In this document: piece after piece, positions 35,309 to 49,356 of the stretch
Layout of the letters: every line of letters starts with the position of its first letter
Position numbering within the stretch: position 1 is the stretch's first letter
Notes under the pieces: model-generated
Told to the model about the DNA's origin: nothing
Databases searched by the model: none
The model's input: the letters and a program-made list of their open reading frames with translations, nothing else
Assembly (NCBI GenBank): GCA_032173965.1
Contig: JAVUNC010000019.1
Coordinates: forward strand, 18,096,234 to 18,160,233
Source of the DNA: Sitta carolinensis
Lineage: Eukaryota; Chordata; Aves; Passeriformes; Sittidae
Direction: 5' to 3'
DNA: 64,000 nucleotides
Made by a program: the position numbers and the translations under genes

Positions 35309-37850
35309 CATAAACTGTGGAGGAAGGGAATGAAAGGAGTGGGGACAGCAGGGAAGCAAGGAGGGGAAAGTGAAAGAGGCTGAAGAAAAATGATGGTATG
35401 AGGAAGACAAAACCAAAGTCACCTATCATAAAACAAAAGGCCATTTAGATGAGTAACAAAGGAGCAAGACACAACAGGGAAAAGGAAGAAAAATAGGTGA
35501 AGGCTGTTTTCCTGACAAATTCCTCCCCCACACCACACAGCTGGCTCCAAATGCTGGGCAGGAGCCTGTGGACACAGCACAGGCAGGTCAGCCCATCCCA
35601 GGCAGGCTTCCCACAGCCCTGAGATCACTCTGGCTGGTCCTGTGTGCCACAGGCCATTACAGCTCAAAACCCTTCTCTATTTTAGCCCAAAATCTTCTGT
35701 TTGATTCAGGTACCTAAAAGTGCACATCTGGCCTGAGGTGAATGCAACCAAGAGACCTCTGGAGCTGGTTGGAATGGGTGGTCACCTCCTTCTCACTGCA
35801 GTTCCCATCCCCACCAGCATCCCTGCAAGAGCCTTTGGCCCACGGACTCCAATTGCTCGGGCCTGGCCTCCTGCCTTGTGCTGCTCCTGGACCTGGCAGA
35901 TCTGTGCCTGACATGCCCCAACAGACCCCAGCCTCTGGATGTGTCTGTGCTGCAGAGCTTCTCCACATGCAATAATACTCACCCCACTACTGATGGGAGC
36001 TCAGCTGGAATCTGTCTCCAAGACAGGGAAGGCTCCACATGTCATTACCATAGTGCTCAAGTCATCCACCCACTTGATGCTGCAAGGCTGCTATCACGCT
36101 GATTGCTGTATGTACACCTTCCAGGAGTGACTTTACAGTCGTCTACTCACCCAGAGACATAATTAGAGACAGGAATGTACTATTGCAAAAGAGATTTAAT
36201 ATTCATTTGAATCCTTAACATTAATTTGCTACAGCCCTGTGCCAGCCCCCTTTCCATATTTACTTCCAACGAATATTTTACCAAATAAATTTTCTGGCAG
36301 GAATATTGGTAGAAATGGTACATTTTAAATCAGTACTGAGGAATTCTCCTAGGAAAGAAGTTCAGTGTTCATAATTGTGCATATTCTCAACAGAAACCCA
36401 ACATTAAATCTGTACTTATCCAATCCTATGCCCCAGGCTGTAGTTCAAGAGGCCTCCAGTCCCTGTCTGTACAAAATTCCCTGTCTGATCCTGGTCAACT
36501 CCAGCAATCTCTCCAGTTCCCTCTGCTCCTGGGGCAGCACAGCCAGGCACAAGAGTTCGGAGGCAAACCTCTCATGGTGACTGCACTGAGGTTCTTACCA
36601 GAGCCAACATGGACACAGCTACACCTGCCTAGCACAGGGCAAGGCTAGGAATCTGTGCTTTTGATTGGGCTGGACAATTCCAATTAAAGTAACAGTGATG
36701 GCTCTCAAATTGCTCTGATTCATCTGGTTTAATCTGAATTATCTAGCTCAGGTTAAAGTAAAACAAATCAAGAACACATTTGCATTTTTTGTATGAAAAT
36801 ACCCATCAGCCCTATTTTTTCCCACCATATTCAGGTGACAAAAACCATAGGAAAACCTTTACCTTTTCTTCTTGTCCCTAATTAGGCCACAATTTATTCC
36901 CCTTCCAGACCACAAGCAGCTCTGAAAATCTACTCCTTCTCCTTAAAAAAGACCCTAAAGTACAAATCCCAAATTTAAAAAATCAGTAACTCAAGTCCCT
37001 GTCTAACAGCTCACTTTGCAAGGAAAGGGCTCAGCCACACATCAGTTTTCTCTGCAAATTCTGGGGCTTTCCTCTGTATGAGAAAGTTTGGAATATCAAG
37101 GAAATTATATTCCACTTAAACTTTCTCTGTTGTGACACTTTCCTTACCTCTCTGTTTATATTACCCCTTTCCTTGTTCAGCCTAGCAGCATATCCTTTCT
37201 TCATTTCCCAATTTGCCTATTCCTTTTTTCTTATGTTCCCCCTCACTGATTTCCACCTTCTTGTCAAGTCAGCCTGCATCATCCTCATAACAATGCAAGA
37301 AGAGAGGGTAGAACATTACTGAGTTATTTCTTTTCAGGGATGTGTCAGCCCCACCAGAACCTGTGGCCTAATACACTCTGGCTTTTTCTTCTCCTCCACC
37401 AAACCCCAGGACAGAACACAAGCCTGTGCCATCACACCCTCTGTATATTGTCACCACTCCTCCACCTCCATGGGAGCCAACTTTCTGTCCTTTGCCTCAT
37501 CATTCTCTCAGTTTTTCTCACCTCAGTCAGACTCCTCCTCTCTCCTCCTTATTTCTCTTCATTCACCCTGGGCTGTGAGCCAAATGCCTCAGGTCTGATA
37601 GTAAAAAAAACAAAAAACACAGAGAGAGGAAAAAAAGAGGGGAAAAAACTCCCCAACTCCAAAGGTCTGCATAGGATTAAACCCCATTTGCCCCAGATAG
37701 TTTGGAGACAAGAGTAAAAGAGAATTCAGACACAGAAGGACGAGATAGTCAGACTTTGCAAGTAAGTAAGTAATGCCAGAAAACATACTGGGTTAGTTTC
37801 ATTCACATGGTACCAATGCAAATTACTGGTGGTGGGGATCAAGGCTGGGA
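35309..37850. other. Unique non-coding DNA, no gene seen
   Basis: No gene is recognised. A cluster of short frames at 35714-36130 on both strands and a 125-codon frame on + (37340-37717) have no domain I can identify. The A-rich segment 37600-37650 is low complexity. Confidence 0.5.
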
Positions 37851-37955
37851 TTTTCAAAAGGGTTAAAGCTCATGTTTTTAAAAGCTCTTTACTCACTTAG
37901 GAGTCAAAGCCCCATTTTCAAGAGGAAGTTAGGAGCAAAAACCCCTTCTGGAGTC
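37851..37955 (+). mobile_element. Ancient hairpin repeat arm (CTTAGGAGTCAAAGCCCCATTTTCAA type)
   Basis: GCTGGGATTTTCAAAAGGG, then CTCACTTAGGAGTCAAAGCC, CCATTTTCAAGAGGAAG and TTAGGAGC recalls a sauropsid palindromic repeat with the words GATTTTCAAAAG, CACTTAGGAGCCTAAGTCC and CATTTTCAAAAG. Only one arm is clear. Confidence 0.55.
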
Positions 37956-40759
37956 AGTCCTAATTGTACTAGTCAGACAGGCATTCCCAGATGCTGACTT
38001 TGCCAGCCCCTGGTTTTCACTGGGAAAGTCCCCAGGACCTCTCAGTGTGGGCAGGCACAGGCCATGCCCTTGGCAGGGTGATCACCCACTGAGTCAGGGG
38101 ACACAAGGCACACAGAGCAGCCTCCCAGATCCTGTGCTTAGAGCTGCCCTCTGTGACAGGGCTCACAGGTACTGGGCAGCTGTTAGCCCTTGAACCCCTC
38201 ATCCCAACCCCATCAACAGCTGAACGTGGACCAAGATTTAACTGAGGGCACTCCCATGGCCAGAGGTAAACCCTTACCTGGTTCTGGCCATGAAGGTGGT
38301 TTGGGAAAGCCCTGTCCTTCCCTCTCATGCATGTGTTGGGGGCTGTGCATGCCCAAGGAACACCTGAACTCTTTATGTACTCTTCCATAAATGCCAACAT
38401 CTCCCTCACTAAAATCAGTGGCACATGCTCTCTCCCAAGTCATTTAGTGTACAAATTTCAGGGGTATTTTAGGGCCAGAAGTCTACAGATACTGACTTCT
38501 ACAAACTGCACTCACATATAATATTCTTCGGTGAACTAGGAGCACAGGCTGTCAATTTTCAATTGAATTTGCATCTTTGAGCTCTAGAGCTGTTTTTGGG
38601 TTTTTTTAAATCCCAGTCCTGTAAACACAACCAGCAATGAGCACCAAAAGACTGGTTTTGAAATAGTTCACCAACCCCACTGGAGGACACACTCTCACAT
38701 GCACCCCAATCCCTGGCTGGTACATCAACAGAACACCCAGATGTTCAAATATGCCAAGCACATCCAACCATTCCTCACCACCCAGCATTCTCACCAGGGA
38801 AGGCAGAACTCAGCACTGCTTTTCTGAAATGAGCTTGGTGTTGAGATCTTTTGAAAGCCAGGCCCTACTATTTGCTACTGCTCTGAACAGCTCCATTCTT
38901 TTAATATTTGCTGGCAGAAACTGTACCTTTGTCTCCAAGGCAGCCTCATCTTCCTTTCCAGACAGAATTTCTGACTTCAGTAGCAATAAAGGTAGATTAA
39001 CCAGCTATTTTGAAAATCCCACCATCTATACCATGTCACAGCAACTCAACACCAATTATATTTTGGATCTTGAATCTTTTTAACAAACTGGCAGCTAATG
39101 ATCTATAGGCAAAGACTGTTTGACAAGCACAGCTGAAATGCAAAGCCATATGTGAAAATCACCATCTTTTCACACACAACTTGTGAAGAGAAAGAGGAAA
39201 ATATGAATCAAATTAGCTATCATTATAAATAGTGGTCTGGAAATGAATCGCAGATGTTTTGATGGAGAATGGGGTTTTCGTAACACAATTCTTCTGAAAA
39301 GAGCCCATTCTGCATGAAAAGGAGCCTTTTTTTCCCTGAAGAAACTGATTGTTCAAATTTTTTAAGTATTCCAGCCATGCACAAAGAGATTTTTACATGC
39401 CTTTGCAATGTTCCACGGGAGATGGATTTTGTTCTTTGGTGTACATCTAAGCCAAACTCCTTAAGTGAATTACATTTCAAATGTCATATATCTATCATCT
39501 TTAAGGGAGAAGACCACAGAGGATCAGTCCAAATAGAAGCCAGGTTTAAGGAAGCTTAAAGAAAGAAGTTTAAAGCCAGGTTCTATGGCAGCTTTTCCAA
39601 ACAGAAATATTCTGGTCTTTCACCTTACATTTTCTGGTTATTAATCTTTTCTTTTTTTCTTCACTGTGGTTACAATTCTTTTTCTTGCTCCATATTTATG
39701 CTAGACATGAGTCAGTAACAGCCATGTGATAAGCAGAAGAGCAATTGAATAAAGGCCACTGTATCATGTACCCTTGGCCAGCAGCACTTGGAGTCATGTC
39801 CAGCTCTGGGGAATAACTGAACGCAAACTAAAAGGAAAAATGCCTGAAGTTTAATTGAACATGCACTCAGTGTGGCCAACTATTTAAGAAACAGTAATTA
39901 GTATTTGTGGGGGATGTTTGCAACATGAAATTAAGAGAAAAAGGTGATAATCTTCACAGGATTGGGCAAAAGAAATTATTTATAGCCAAGTGGAATATGA
40001 AGGTACTGTAAGAAGGGTAGGAAATTCAATTGTACCTTAAAACCTTTGACGTTGAATGCTTACAGATTTTAGTTCCCAGGCATTCCCAGGTGGAAAGTGT
40101 GGGGGTTTTTCAGCACAAAAACACTTTTGATGACTGAGCTGGGAAAGCTCCACAAGATAAATGACCAGACTGGGCCAGGACATTTGCATGTCTCATTTTG
40201 GAGGACATGCAGAAGGACTCTGAACCCCAGGCAACAGTAAAATCAACAGCAAGGCACAGGCTTGTCCAGATTCCCTTGCTGACCCATGGAAGAAGATGCC
40301 TGCTCTCCTCTGATGCACTGTGTTGGCTAGAGCATTAAAAAGCCTGATCATTTCAGAAGAGGAACACTGTGTAACCCCTCCAAAGGGAGAACCAGAACAG
40401 TGCATAATGTGGCATGATTCCTTTCAAAGATTTTTTAATCAAGTAAAACGGAAAAGTTGTAAAGCCTAGAATAGAGCTCAGGTTAATATGTTTTAATAAG
40501 AAACAAAGGAGGCCCTGTTTTGCACTGTATTGTTCAGGCTTGCCTTTAGGCACATGTGAAAAAATGTTTACTAAATAACTCAAATGCTTAGCAGTGAGAT
40601 GCATTTTATTTCAAACCGAATTTTCTGCAAGCGTACACACACCAAAAGGGAAGCAAAAGGTCATCAAATGATTGCAGGTACCAATGTGTCAGTGCTGTTC
40701 TGCAGCACAAACCCCTCCATTGCACCAAGAATGAGCCACGGAAAAATCCACCCACACTG
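37956..40759. other. Unique non-coding DNA, no gene seen
   Basis: No exon, RNA gene or repeat is recognised. The longest frame is 135 codons on - (38017-38424), with no recognisable domain. AT-rich T-runs occur at about 39640-39670. Confidence 0.5.
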
Positions 40760-40837
40760 ATTCCTCTCTCCAAAAACAAACAACAAAACTAACACAAAAC
40801 CAAAACAAAAAATCCACAAACAACGAAAACCAAACCT
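40760..40837. repeat. G-free A/C-rich low-complexity tract
   Basis: From 40760 to 40824 the + strand has no G. It consists largely of CAAAA, ACAAA and AACC words, continuing to about 40837 with a single G. This may be a decayed simple repeat or old A-rich tail; no adjacent element is recognisable. Confidence 0.75.
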
Positions 40838-42059
40838 GAAAGGAAAAAAGTGTCCCAGCAGCCATGCATTGGATGATTGTCTCTTTAACAGTAGGGGCAT
40901 GATCCAAGCTCAGTCCTCACTCTGCCAGGTGAGCAAAGGCATTTGAGAAGTGCCTGACCAGAAGAACCAGATGAAGAATAGCTCCCTCTGGCCTAGATTA
41001 ATTTTCTTGATATACTTCAAGCAACACCTTCAGCACACTCAGCCCTTAAGCCAGTCCCAAAACCAAATGAAAAATAGGACTCAAATGCCCTCCCATCTCC
41101 TCCCCCATCCTCAACAAATCAAACATTATGTTCATAGCTGGCATAACTGAGTTTTCTTTGGAAAAAAAATTTTAAAAGCCCCCAACATCCAAACTGACTC
41201 ATTATTCCAAAAGATTTTAACTTCATTCTTTTGAAAAAACACCTCTCTAAAAAAATGTCTGATCTCCTTTGCATAGGACTCTACATCTTGCCAATCAGAC
41301 TGAAATACCTGCATCTCTAAATCACTTTAAAAATAAAAGGAAGGTACCTTTTTAAACATTGTTCTTGCATATCAGATCCCCCACCATAATGACACGGTTG
41401 GAGTTTGAAACTAATGCCAGGCAGACCTCAGGCAGGGCTGAAAACACCTATAAGGTACAACATGTACCTGCCAACTGCACCATTTCCAGCTAAACTAAAG
41501 TCTATGGCCTTTTTAAGTTATCTGCTGCCTTAGTCATCTCCTGCTTGTACTTTCCTACCAGTCACAGAGAAATCTCAAAGGCTGCATTAAAAAAGGTGGT
41601 ACTTGCAGTACACTCGACCTTTGAACCACTTGTTGCTGAACAACTCGCTGCTGTTTTAAGTAGAATGTTCAAACATACTATTTCCTGAGATAAACACTGC
41701 ATGCTGAAGTGACATATTTCAAAATCTTCTGTTGTTTGGAATAATCACTTTCCGAGAAGAAAGCAGTGATCCAAATCCCTGCTAGTAATGAGCAGGAATG
41801 CTGCCTGAGTATTATCAGTGATCCTGCAGTTACCATCCTAAGATGTCTGTAACTACTGCCAAAAACAACACCACTTACCCATTCAAAGAATATTCCCAAC
41901 AACTGCAAGTTTGTTCCTGACTTCAGTATCCCTTTCAGTCTGAAAAGAAATTACCACACTGATTTATTCTATAGATGTAGTGCTTCCTGTGGGTAATCAA
42001 AGTCTTCATAAGCATCTGCAGCTTCAATTGCTTAATTTCTACCGCTCTGGAGAACACAC
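40838..42059. other. Unique non-coding DNA, no gene seen
   Basis: No gene or repeat is recognised. Frames are 76 codons or fewer. Confidence 0.55.
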
Positions 42060-42476
42060 ATGTGTGTAAAGAAGCCAGCTGGATTCTACTGGTTGTTTGT
42101 GCATCCTCACCCAGAATCATTCCCATCAGTTACAGCTAAAGTGATTTATACTGTGGTGGGCCCTAGGGGGACTAGGCAGGACCAGGGCACTGTAGCCCTG
42201 CCTGCAGAGCTCAGTCTGTATGCACAAGGAGCAGCAGATGCAGCAAGGCAAGGGACTCATGGAACATCTGGCAGCAGTGAGCCCAGAGCGAAGATCTTCT
42301 CACGAGGGAGTTTTGTCAGCTTTAAGCAGCTTCTTCCCCAGGATAACGTGGGTGGCAAGTTGAAAGCCACTGTTCTAGATCCTAGGATTTCTCCTGTTGT
42401 GGCAATCATTGCTAACCACGCTGACTCTTGGGGAATACTACAGGAGAACACCCAAAGTCAGATTAGTGGCTACTGA
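42060..42476 (+). other. 138-codon open frame of unknown status
   Basis: The frame runs from an ATG at 42060 to a stop at 42474-42476. It is not low in complexity, does not lie in a recognised repeat, and has a varied composition with a hydrophobic stretch (SPVVAIIANHAD) near its end. I recognise no family, signal peptide or domain. In 64 kb and six frames a few frames of this length are expected by chance, so I do not call it a gene. The alternatives are a single-exon or retrocopied fragment too diverged to recognise, or a non-coding exon. Confidence 0.15.
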
Positions 42477-44261
42477 CAGAGCGAGCCCATCCAGCCGATG
42501 AGTAGCTCCCGTGGGACTCCCCCTGCTAGCTGGGACCAGGCAACCTGATGGCTCAGCCCTTTGGCAGATGCAAAGCAGAAGGGCTCATTCTGCATCTGTG
42601 ATTTGTACAGCCAGGGCACTCTTGCACAACAAAGCTGCCCTCGTTCATGTGGACTAGATTCAAAGAAAAATGTCAGTGAGAGCCACTACATTTCTGCAGT
42701 GGATTTGAATTAAAGGAACAATTTAGAAAGATGAGTTGCTTTTCTCCAGTCACAAGACATATAATGTCTTTTAAGGCCACTTCCCTTAATTCTGTTTAAA
42801 GGCTGCTACCTTTCCTGAGCTAACAGGAGCTGTGCACTCAGCAGCTTTTCCATGTCAAACTCTCCCTAAATCAAATGGGAAGGCATTTGCATATGAGCTC
42901 CTGGGAGGCAGCATTTGTCATCCTCATGTTCTGTCTCTTGACATGAAGAAAAATGGATTTATCAGCAAACTAGAGAAAACAGCCTTTTGCATATTTTTGT
43001 ACAAAACAATACAAACACTGAGGAAAGGGGAGGTGATTTTCCACAATCTAGAGGCAGAATTAATGTCATCTGGATACAAGAACATCTGAGGGAGATCATC
43101 AGCTGCTCAGTGATTAATATGGGACTCTGGTAGCTGCTTATGACTTCTAATGCTCAGGCTTGCAATCAAAGACATCACTGACCTTGAACAGTAAAAATCC
43201 CTCTGCTTTTCATATAAGTGTCTATGGAAGGTTTTTCCCACTTAGTGAGTTGCTGAAATGAGACAGATTTTTCTCAAATATGAGATACCTTTGTATTTCC
43301 AGGAGCACAGACTCAAGCTTCTGCTGAAGATGGGAGTTTGGGATATACCCTCACTACCTCTGGTGAGCAGGACCTGGGTTCGTTGGGTCTAGACGTGAGC
43401 AGCCACAGTACAAAGCCAGTGTATCCTAATGATCTTACATCACCACAAAGCTCTCACCCAAGGAGTCTCCAGGGAACTGGCCTTTCTTTTAGATGAGGAG
43501 TTGTAAAAAGACAGAGAAGGACAAGCCAGGCTGGAATGACTTAACTTCCACCCAGTGTGACTACCACAAATCAACCCAAGGCCCATATTCTAATCTTGCT
43601 CCCAGATCTGTCACTGTCAGCTGTGTTGATGAAAGTGCCAAGCTCACAGCAGGGTTTTGCATGGGACATAGAAAATATAAAGTACAAGTACTAAAAGCCC
43701 AACCTGTGTGCTGAAGGCACAAGCTGCAGATCAAAGATGCCATGATAAAAGAGAGTTTCAACATTGCAGAGCTTGCAAAGCAACACTTGAGTTTTTCAGA
43801 AAGTTAAATCTCACAAAAGCCTATCAGCTTCCCAACAGCAACATTGCTGAGAACGCAGCTGCAAATGGATGTCCTACAAGCAATCAGCTGTGGATCTCCA
43901 CAGAAAGGAAGCTCCAACGAGCTTCTCAGATCTCTCTTCAACTTCTAATCAACTATAAAGAACAACGAAATTACAGAAGCAGGAAACCATGCTTCCTACT
44001 CTTTCATGACAATCCTTTGAAACTCCTCCACTAAAGCAAAGATTTAAATACTTTCCTAGTCATAAAATAATCTTGCTTGTTTTCATCAGTGTGCCAGTTT
44101 CAGACCTTGGAAAACTCTCCTCTCACCTCAAGCAAATCATACCCACATGCAGCTACTAAGCTTCATTAGCTTTTGTTTGCCACAGGAAGCCCTCCTAGCA
44201 CTGCCCCGATGGATAGAAAAGGAAGGGCACCTCAGGACAGCCAAGTCAGTGAGTGAAACAG
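42477..44261. other. Unique non-coding DNA, no gene seen
   Basis: No exon, RNA gene or repeat is recognised. Frames are 108 codons or fewer and without recognisable features. Confidence 0.55.
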
Positions 44262-44460
44262 GAGTCGGGACATGCAAATGTGGGGTTGGATTCTGTCTCA
44301 GGGTACCTGAGTAATCCTGAACAGGTCATGGAGAACCTTGCTCTGCCTTAACTCTCCAGCTACAAAATGCAGTGGTAATTCTCTGCCTCAGAGGAATACC
44401 ACGGTGCTGTGGTCATGAAAGCTAAGCTACTGTGGGGTTGCAGCACTCATAAATATTTAA
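44262..44460 (+). mobile_element. Probable diverged MIR / CORE-SINE
   Basis: The word order follows the MIR-like consensus: GGAGTCGGGACATG, GGTTGGATTCTGTCTC, CCTGAACAGGTCATGGAGAA, CTCTGCCTTAACTCTCCAGC, TACAAAATGCAGTGGTAATT, CTGCCTCAGAGGAATAC, and GTGCTGTGGTCATGAA. These correspond to GGAGTCAGGA, GGGTTCNATTCC, CTTGGGCAAGTCA, CTCTGTGCCTCAG, TGTAAAATGGGGATAAT, CTGCCTCACAGGG and GTGTTGTGAGGATTAA. It is considerably more diverged than the copy at 5855. Confidence 0.55.
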
Positions 44461-47138
44461 AAAGAATGAAATCAGAAGGGAGCAGAAGACAGGGGGTTTT
44501 AAACCACTTCAAATTTACTTTTTCCACTATGAGTACAAGTATGGAATTGGTAAAACCAAGCAATCTGATCTTAATGCAGTGATGCCGCAGCAGGCAGTGT
44601 TAATCATAACGAAAAGGCAGCTGAGGGTAGAAATGTGTCTCTTTTTGACACTGTTTATTCTTCTGGTTGTCTCACAGCCCCAGGATCTGAATGAGTCTAG
44701 AAATGGGAAGAAAGCCCATCAACATGACAACATTCAGTTTGCCTGCTGCTTTCATGAACTCTTCAGCTAAGCCCCAGGTTTTCCAACTCTCCAAGGTGTG
44801 GAAATAACATGTTTGTAGATGCTTCCTCTCTGTTCACACTGAATTTGGAACTTGACACCTGGTGGCATAAGTAATAGGGGTCCCGAAAGATCTGAAATGA
44901 AGCCTGACACTCACATGTACCAGCGCTGCCTATGTGGCACACTCCATCCTGGAAGGGATCCTGGAAAGGGTCACACCTTCCATTCCTCACAGAGAAAGTA
45001 GCAGCAAAGCCTGTCTCCCACACAACCCAGGTGTTTTGGAAAGCCAGTTGCAGATGTGGACCATTACCTTGTGTCACATCCTCAGGTAATGTAAACTAAT
45101 GCTGGACTTCCAGGAGGTTACAGCCCTGAGCTCATGGAAGATGGCAGCATTCAATAATGTGATACACAAGACTTCCAATGCTTAAACTGAGATCTAATAG
45201 CAGAACTGCACGGGTGGTTTTAAGGACATCAGAATATTCCACAACTTAAGGAGCTATAGTCTTATGACTCCAGCTTCTGCATGTCCCTTGACTGACTGAC
45301 TCTTCCAAGCAAAATCTCTTTAAGAGCACTCAGACAACTCCAGGAAGAGTAAATCCATTAGCATGATGTTCTATACAGGGTCTTTGTGGCAGTCCAGCAT
45401 GGCAAGATCCTGCCACTTCAGCAGCAGGTACTCAATGCTGAGTATTCACATAAGTCTGCTTAGCAGTTACTAAATGCACATTATTTTGCAGAAAGCATAA
45501 AACTAACAAACATAATGGATGTTTGGGGTGAGACATGCCGTGACTGCTTTTCCACCCAATGCCATATGTGCAGAGCTTTTCCTTTTGGCAGTACAATACC
45601 CAGCGTTTCAAGTCCACAGAGACCCAAAGTTTATTGTCTGCCAGATGGGCTGTGAAATGTATACTGTTCATAATGGGATTATGCAAGTTGTCCATTGTTT
45701 GAAAAATAATCTAAGCATTATCCCTTGTACCCTTTTAATGGGCTTCCCTTTCATACAAATTAGGAAGTCCAATTTTTCTTTTTAAATACTTGCTGTAGAT
45801 ATCTGCTTTCAGCTTTACAAATGAGATCTTATTCAGGCACATACTTCAACAGTATTAAGGAAAACCAAGAGTTTCTTGCATAAATGAAAGTACAAAGAAC
45901 ATATTATTGTATGGAACTATATGGAACTATACATGTTCACTCTGATGACATACCTGTATTTCTCAGAGTCCCAGAAATAGTGAACAATATATAATGACAC
46001 AGTTGCTATGATTCATAGCTGTTAGCTCCAGTAGAAGAAACAACTACTTTTGGATATATTCTTGCAGTTCCTGAAGCCAATAAAACTGTGCTTAAATGGT
46101 TACCTGAACTACAAGTTGTGCAGTTCACCTAAACTTCACATGGTGATTTTATTGTAGTCATTGACACTCCCAAGGATTTCACAGAGTTTAAATACAGACA
46201 TCTTCAAAATTAGGTGACTCCTCATCATCAGATTTTCATATTCCTCTAATCAACCATTCTGCCCATCACCAGGAAATGGTGGCCTCACAAATAAAACTGT
46301 GTGCCTTTAAAAGCAAGACTCAGCAGGATAAGTGCTGTTCCTTGAGCTCTATACACTAATGTCTCCCATCTATCAAAGCTCTGCCTGTTTCACACTCATC
46401 CCTTGCTCAACCTCCTCTCCAAATCTGATGGGAAGAGCCTTTGAAATCCACTCACACTTCATCCAGCAGTGAACATGGACCATGCTCTGGGATATGTCTT
46501 CAGCACCACCAGTGCCAAGCAGGGCAGGTCTGCGTCTTACACCACACTCCCAGATTTCTTGTGGGATCAAATGGTTAATTTGATTAAGCTCTGGGGCTGG
46601 TTTGAACTCAGGAAATTTAGTGTTATTAAGGAGTCAGGGCTTGGGAGAACTTTCAGAGCTTGCCAAAGAAAAGATTCAAAGTTCTGTTGATTGCCACTGG
46701 GTTTGGTTCAAGTGTTCAGGAACCATTTCTCTTCTTACTAGCACTGCAGAAATTACCTGGTGTTCTTGTGACAGGGTCCCAGACCCAAGCTCTGTCCTCC
46801 AAGGCACCACCAGGAACACGTGTAATGTACCACATCTGGGTGAAAAGGCCTCGAGCTCTGACCTTCAAGGCATGCCAAAAGCCAAGGCCACTGGTGGCAC
46901 CTTCCATCTGGACAGTCTGCTGCACTACTTGTATTAGCTACAGCTTGAACTAATCTTGTTAGCACTAATGCAGCATCAGCCTGAAGGCCAAAGGGTTGAA
47001 AGGTCCCTTTTGCACACAAAACTAATGTGACGCTCCCAAGCAAGCATGACTGAGCTTTGAAATGGTGCAGAACAGACATTTTTATCACTCTGGGAATCTT
47101 CCCCTCCCGCTGCCCTGGGGAATCAGGGCTGGGATTCA
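44461..47138. other. Unique non-coding DNA, no gene seen
   Basis: No gene is recognised. The longest frame that starts here is 137 codons on - (46753-47166); overlapping frames of similar length on + make a chance origin likely. An exact 10-bp tandem duplication ATGGAACTAT lies at 45911-45930. Confidence 0.5.
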
Positions 47139-47152
47139 CCCACAGGTGGCAG
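47139..47152 (+). promoter_or_regulatory. Weak CTCF-like site
   Basis: CCCACAGGTGGCAG matches the CTCF core consensus CCASYAGRKGGCRS at 12 of 14 positions. This is similarity only. Confidence 0.25.
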
Positions 47153-49356
47153 TGCTTCAGTGGCAAACACAGTCACACCACGACCACGCTGGGATCCTGC
47201 AGAGCCAAACTGGCTGCACAAGAACATAGGTACAAATGGCCTGCTGTTAATATGGTTCCATGGTCAAAGCAGCTGTAAAATGAGTGAAAAAAAGAGTTTG
47301 CGTTTCTCTGGGTTAAAGATATTACAAAGGAGAACAAGAATGAATAGTGGCCTGTAGCCACTTTGAACAAAGTAAGATGTGGAATATTACCTGATTTAAA
47401 ATCATGAAATTGAAGAGAATTAACTGATAGAGATTTTCCAGTTCCCCTCCAACTAAGAGGAACGAAAGGATTTGATAAGCTATGGAAACTCACTTAGAAA
47501 AACCACAGCATTAATTCTTGTGATAAGGAAGCAGTTATTTTTCTTGAAAGAGTTCATTGTTCATAAGTAATTTAATGACAAATTCCAATTCAGGAAAATA
47601 CATTTTATATCAAAATTTAATACAACATCCAAGAGTGACAGGAAATTTGGGGCAGCGGGATTAATTTTTTTAAGTCCAATTCTTGAGGTCTTTTTTTAAT
47701 ATTGATTCATAAAACTGTTGCTTTAGTCAAACATTTTTGAAGCTGTGATTTCCTAGTGGTTTGGCTCTTTTGGGGAGGGGGAGAACTTGAAAACATTCTT
47801 GGCTTGGCCAGAAGGTAAGAACTTGTTCTTGCTTTTGACCTCCTCTGTGCTGCACAAACTGATATATTGGTGCTACAGTAGAAAAGTGAAAACGTTAAAA
47901 AACACTTGAGCAAAGCTCTGCTGTGTTAGATGTTGCATAACGGTGTCAAGTACTTTGTGCTGGCAATAATCTGAACATCTCCATCTTTTTCCTCTCCAAA
48001 ATTCCTCAAATAGTGCTCAGGACTTTTTAAGACATTGACTTTGTGTCTTTTTTTTTTTCGTTCTGAGTAAGTTTTAAAACATCTGGTGTTTTCCAGGTTT
48101 TCTCTACATTCATTTAAAACTGGAAAGTTAAATTCTCCTGTAAGTCCTGGAGTTCATGCGTTTAGAAAGTCCATGACAACTGATAAAACATGAAGAAAGA
48201 AATGTATGGCAGATGAAGGCCTGGTTTATTCTGTTTTAGCCTGACACTGAGGAACTGTTTGTATCCCAGGCAGTGGGAGGCAGCTAACTGAGAGACCCTG
48301 GGGCATGGCAGAACCACAGTCCCGGCTGCAGAGCAGGACTGGCACGGCAGGAGAAGGAAACTCCCCGTGCATAAAGCACCTCCCTTACACAGGGTGTCAC
48401 CGCCCCAAGACAGGGCTGTCATCAGCTTGACTTCTCCCCCTTGCACTGCAGCTTGGCAGGGCCCTCTTGCAACTACATAATCAATCCCTTCATTTCCTGC
48501 TGGCTTCATGATGACTGTGTTTCTCCCAGACCACTCCTTCACTTTCTCATTTTGCCTCTCCATTTTCTACCATTCCTTTAGTAAAGGTTAAGCCAATTTA
48601 AAGCTTTCAGCAGAGAGCATTTAGTCACCCAGGAGCCTGATGGTGCCTGTTTGGCCTCGGAATGGGCATAGAAAAGGCAACAGCAAAGGAAGCTTTTCCA
48701 TGCACTATCCCACTGGGGATGCCGAGTACCTTGCCCTGCAGGTCTTCTGCCATAAGGACATGAGGGTACTTCATTATCTTGTAGCACCTTTAGGCTGCTC
48801 AGTGAGAGCTACAGCATCAAACGAGGGTGGGGCTGTCAAATGCAGCCAGTTGGAATGAGATCATCCGGCCAAGGACACATCCAGAGACTATTTGCTTTTA
48901 CCTGGATTTGAAAGGCCACTATGCTTCCAGCCAATAACCAAAGCCCACGTGAGTCACAAAAATGATCCACTGATGAGGCACTTCACATTTCATCATTGAA
49001 CCCCTGACCCACCCCTTGTCCAGAACCTAATTTTCTTCTCAGCAGTCCAACTAGATACCCTAAATAAGTCAAAGCACAGTGCCCAGCAGTCACACAGTGC
49101 TGACTTTCCACTGCTCTGGAAGGCAAATCCTGAACTCATATAAATATTTCTGAGCTCCATGTCAATAAACAGGCCTATCATGAAAGTGTGAAAATAACTG
49201 AACCATGCTCCAAGACCTTTCACATTGCTGGAGAGGTGCAAAGAGTCTGCAGTGTAAATAAGAATCAGGTTGGTAATTTCTATGCATGCTCTTGTTTTTG
49301 ATTACATTTAGATTTGTTTCAGTTAAAAAATGAAGCTTGAACTGATGCCAGATTCC
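47153..49356. other. Unique non-coding DNA, no gene seen
   Basis: No gene or repeat is recognised. There is an 11-T run at 48048-48058. The longest frame is 133 codons on - (48162-48563), without a recognisable domain. Confidence 0.5.

Noticed and set aside
44868..44884. CTCF-like site at CACCTGGTGGCA
   Set aside because: Only about 11 of 14 core positions match and the central A is lost.
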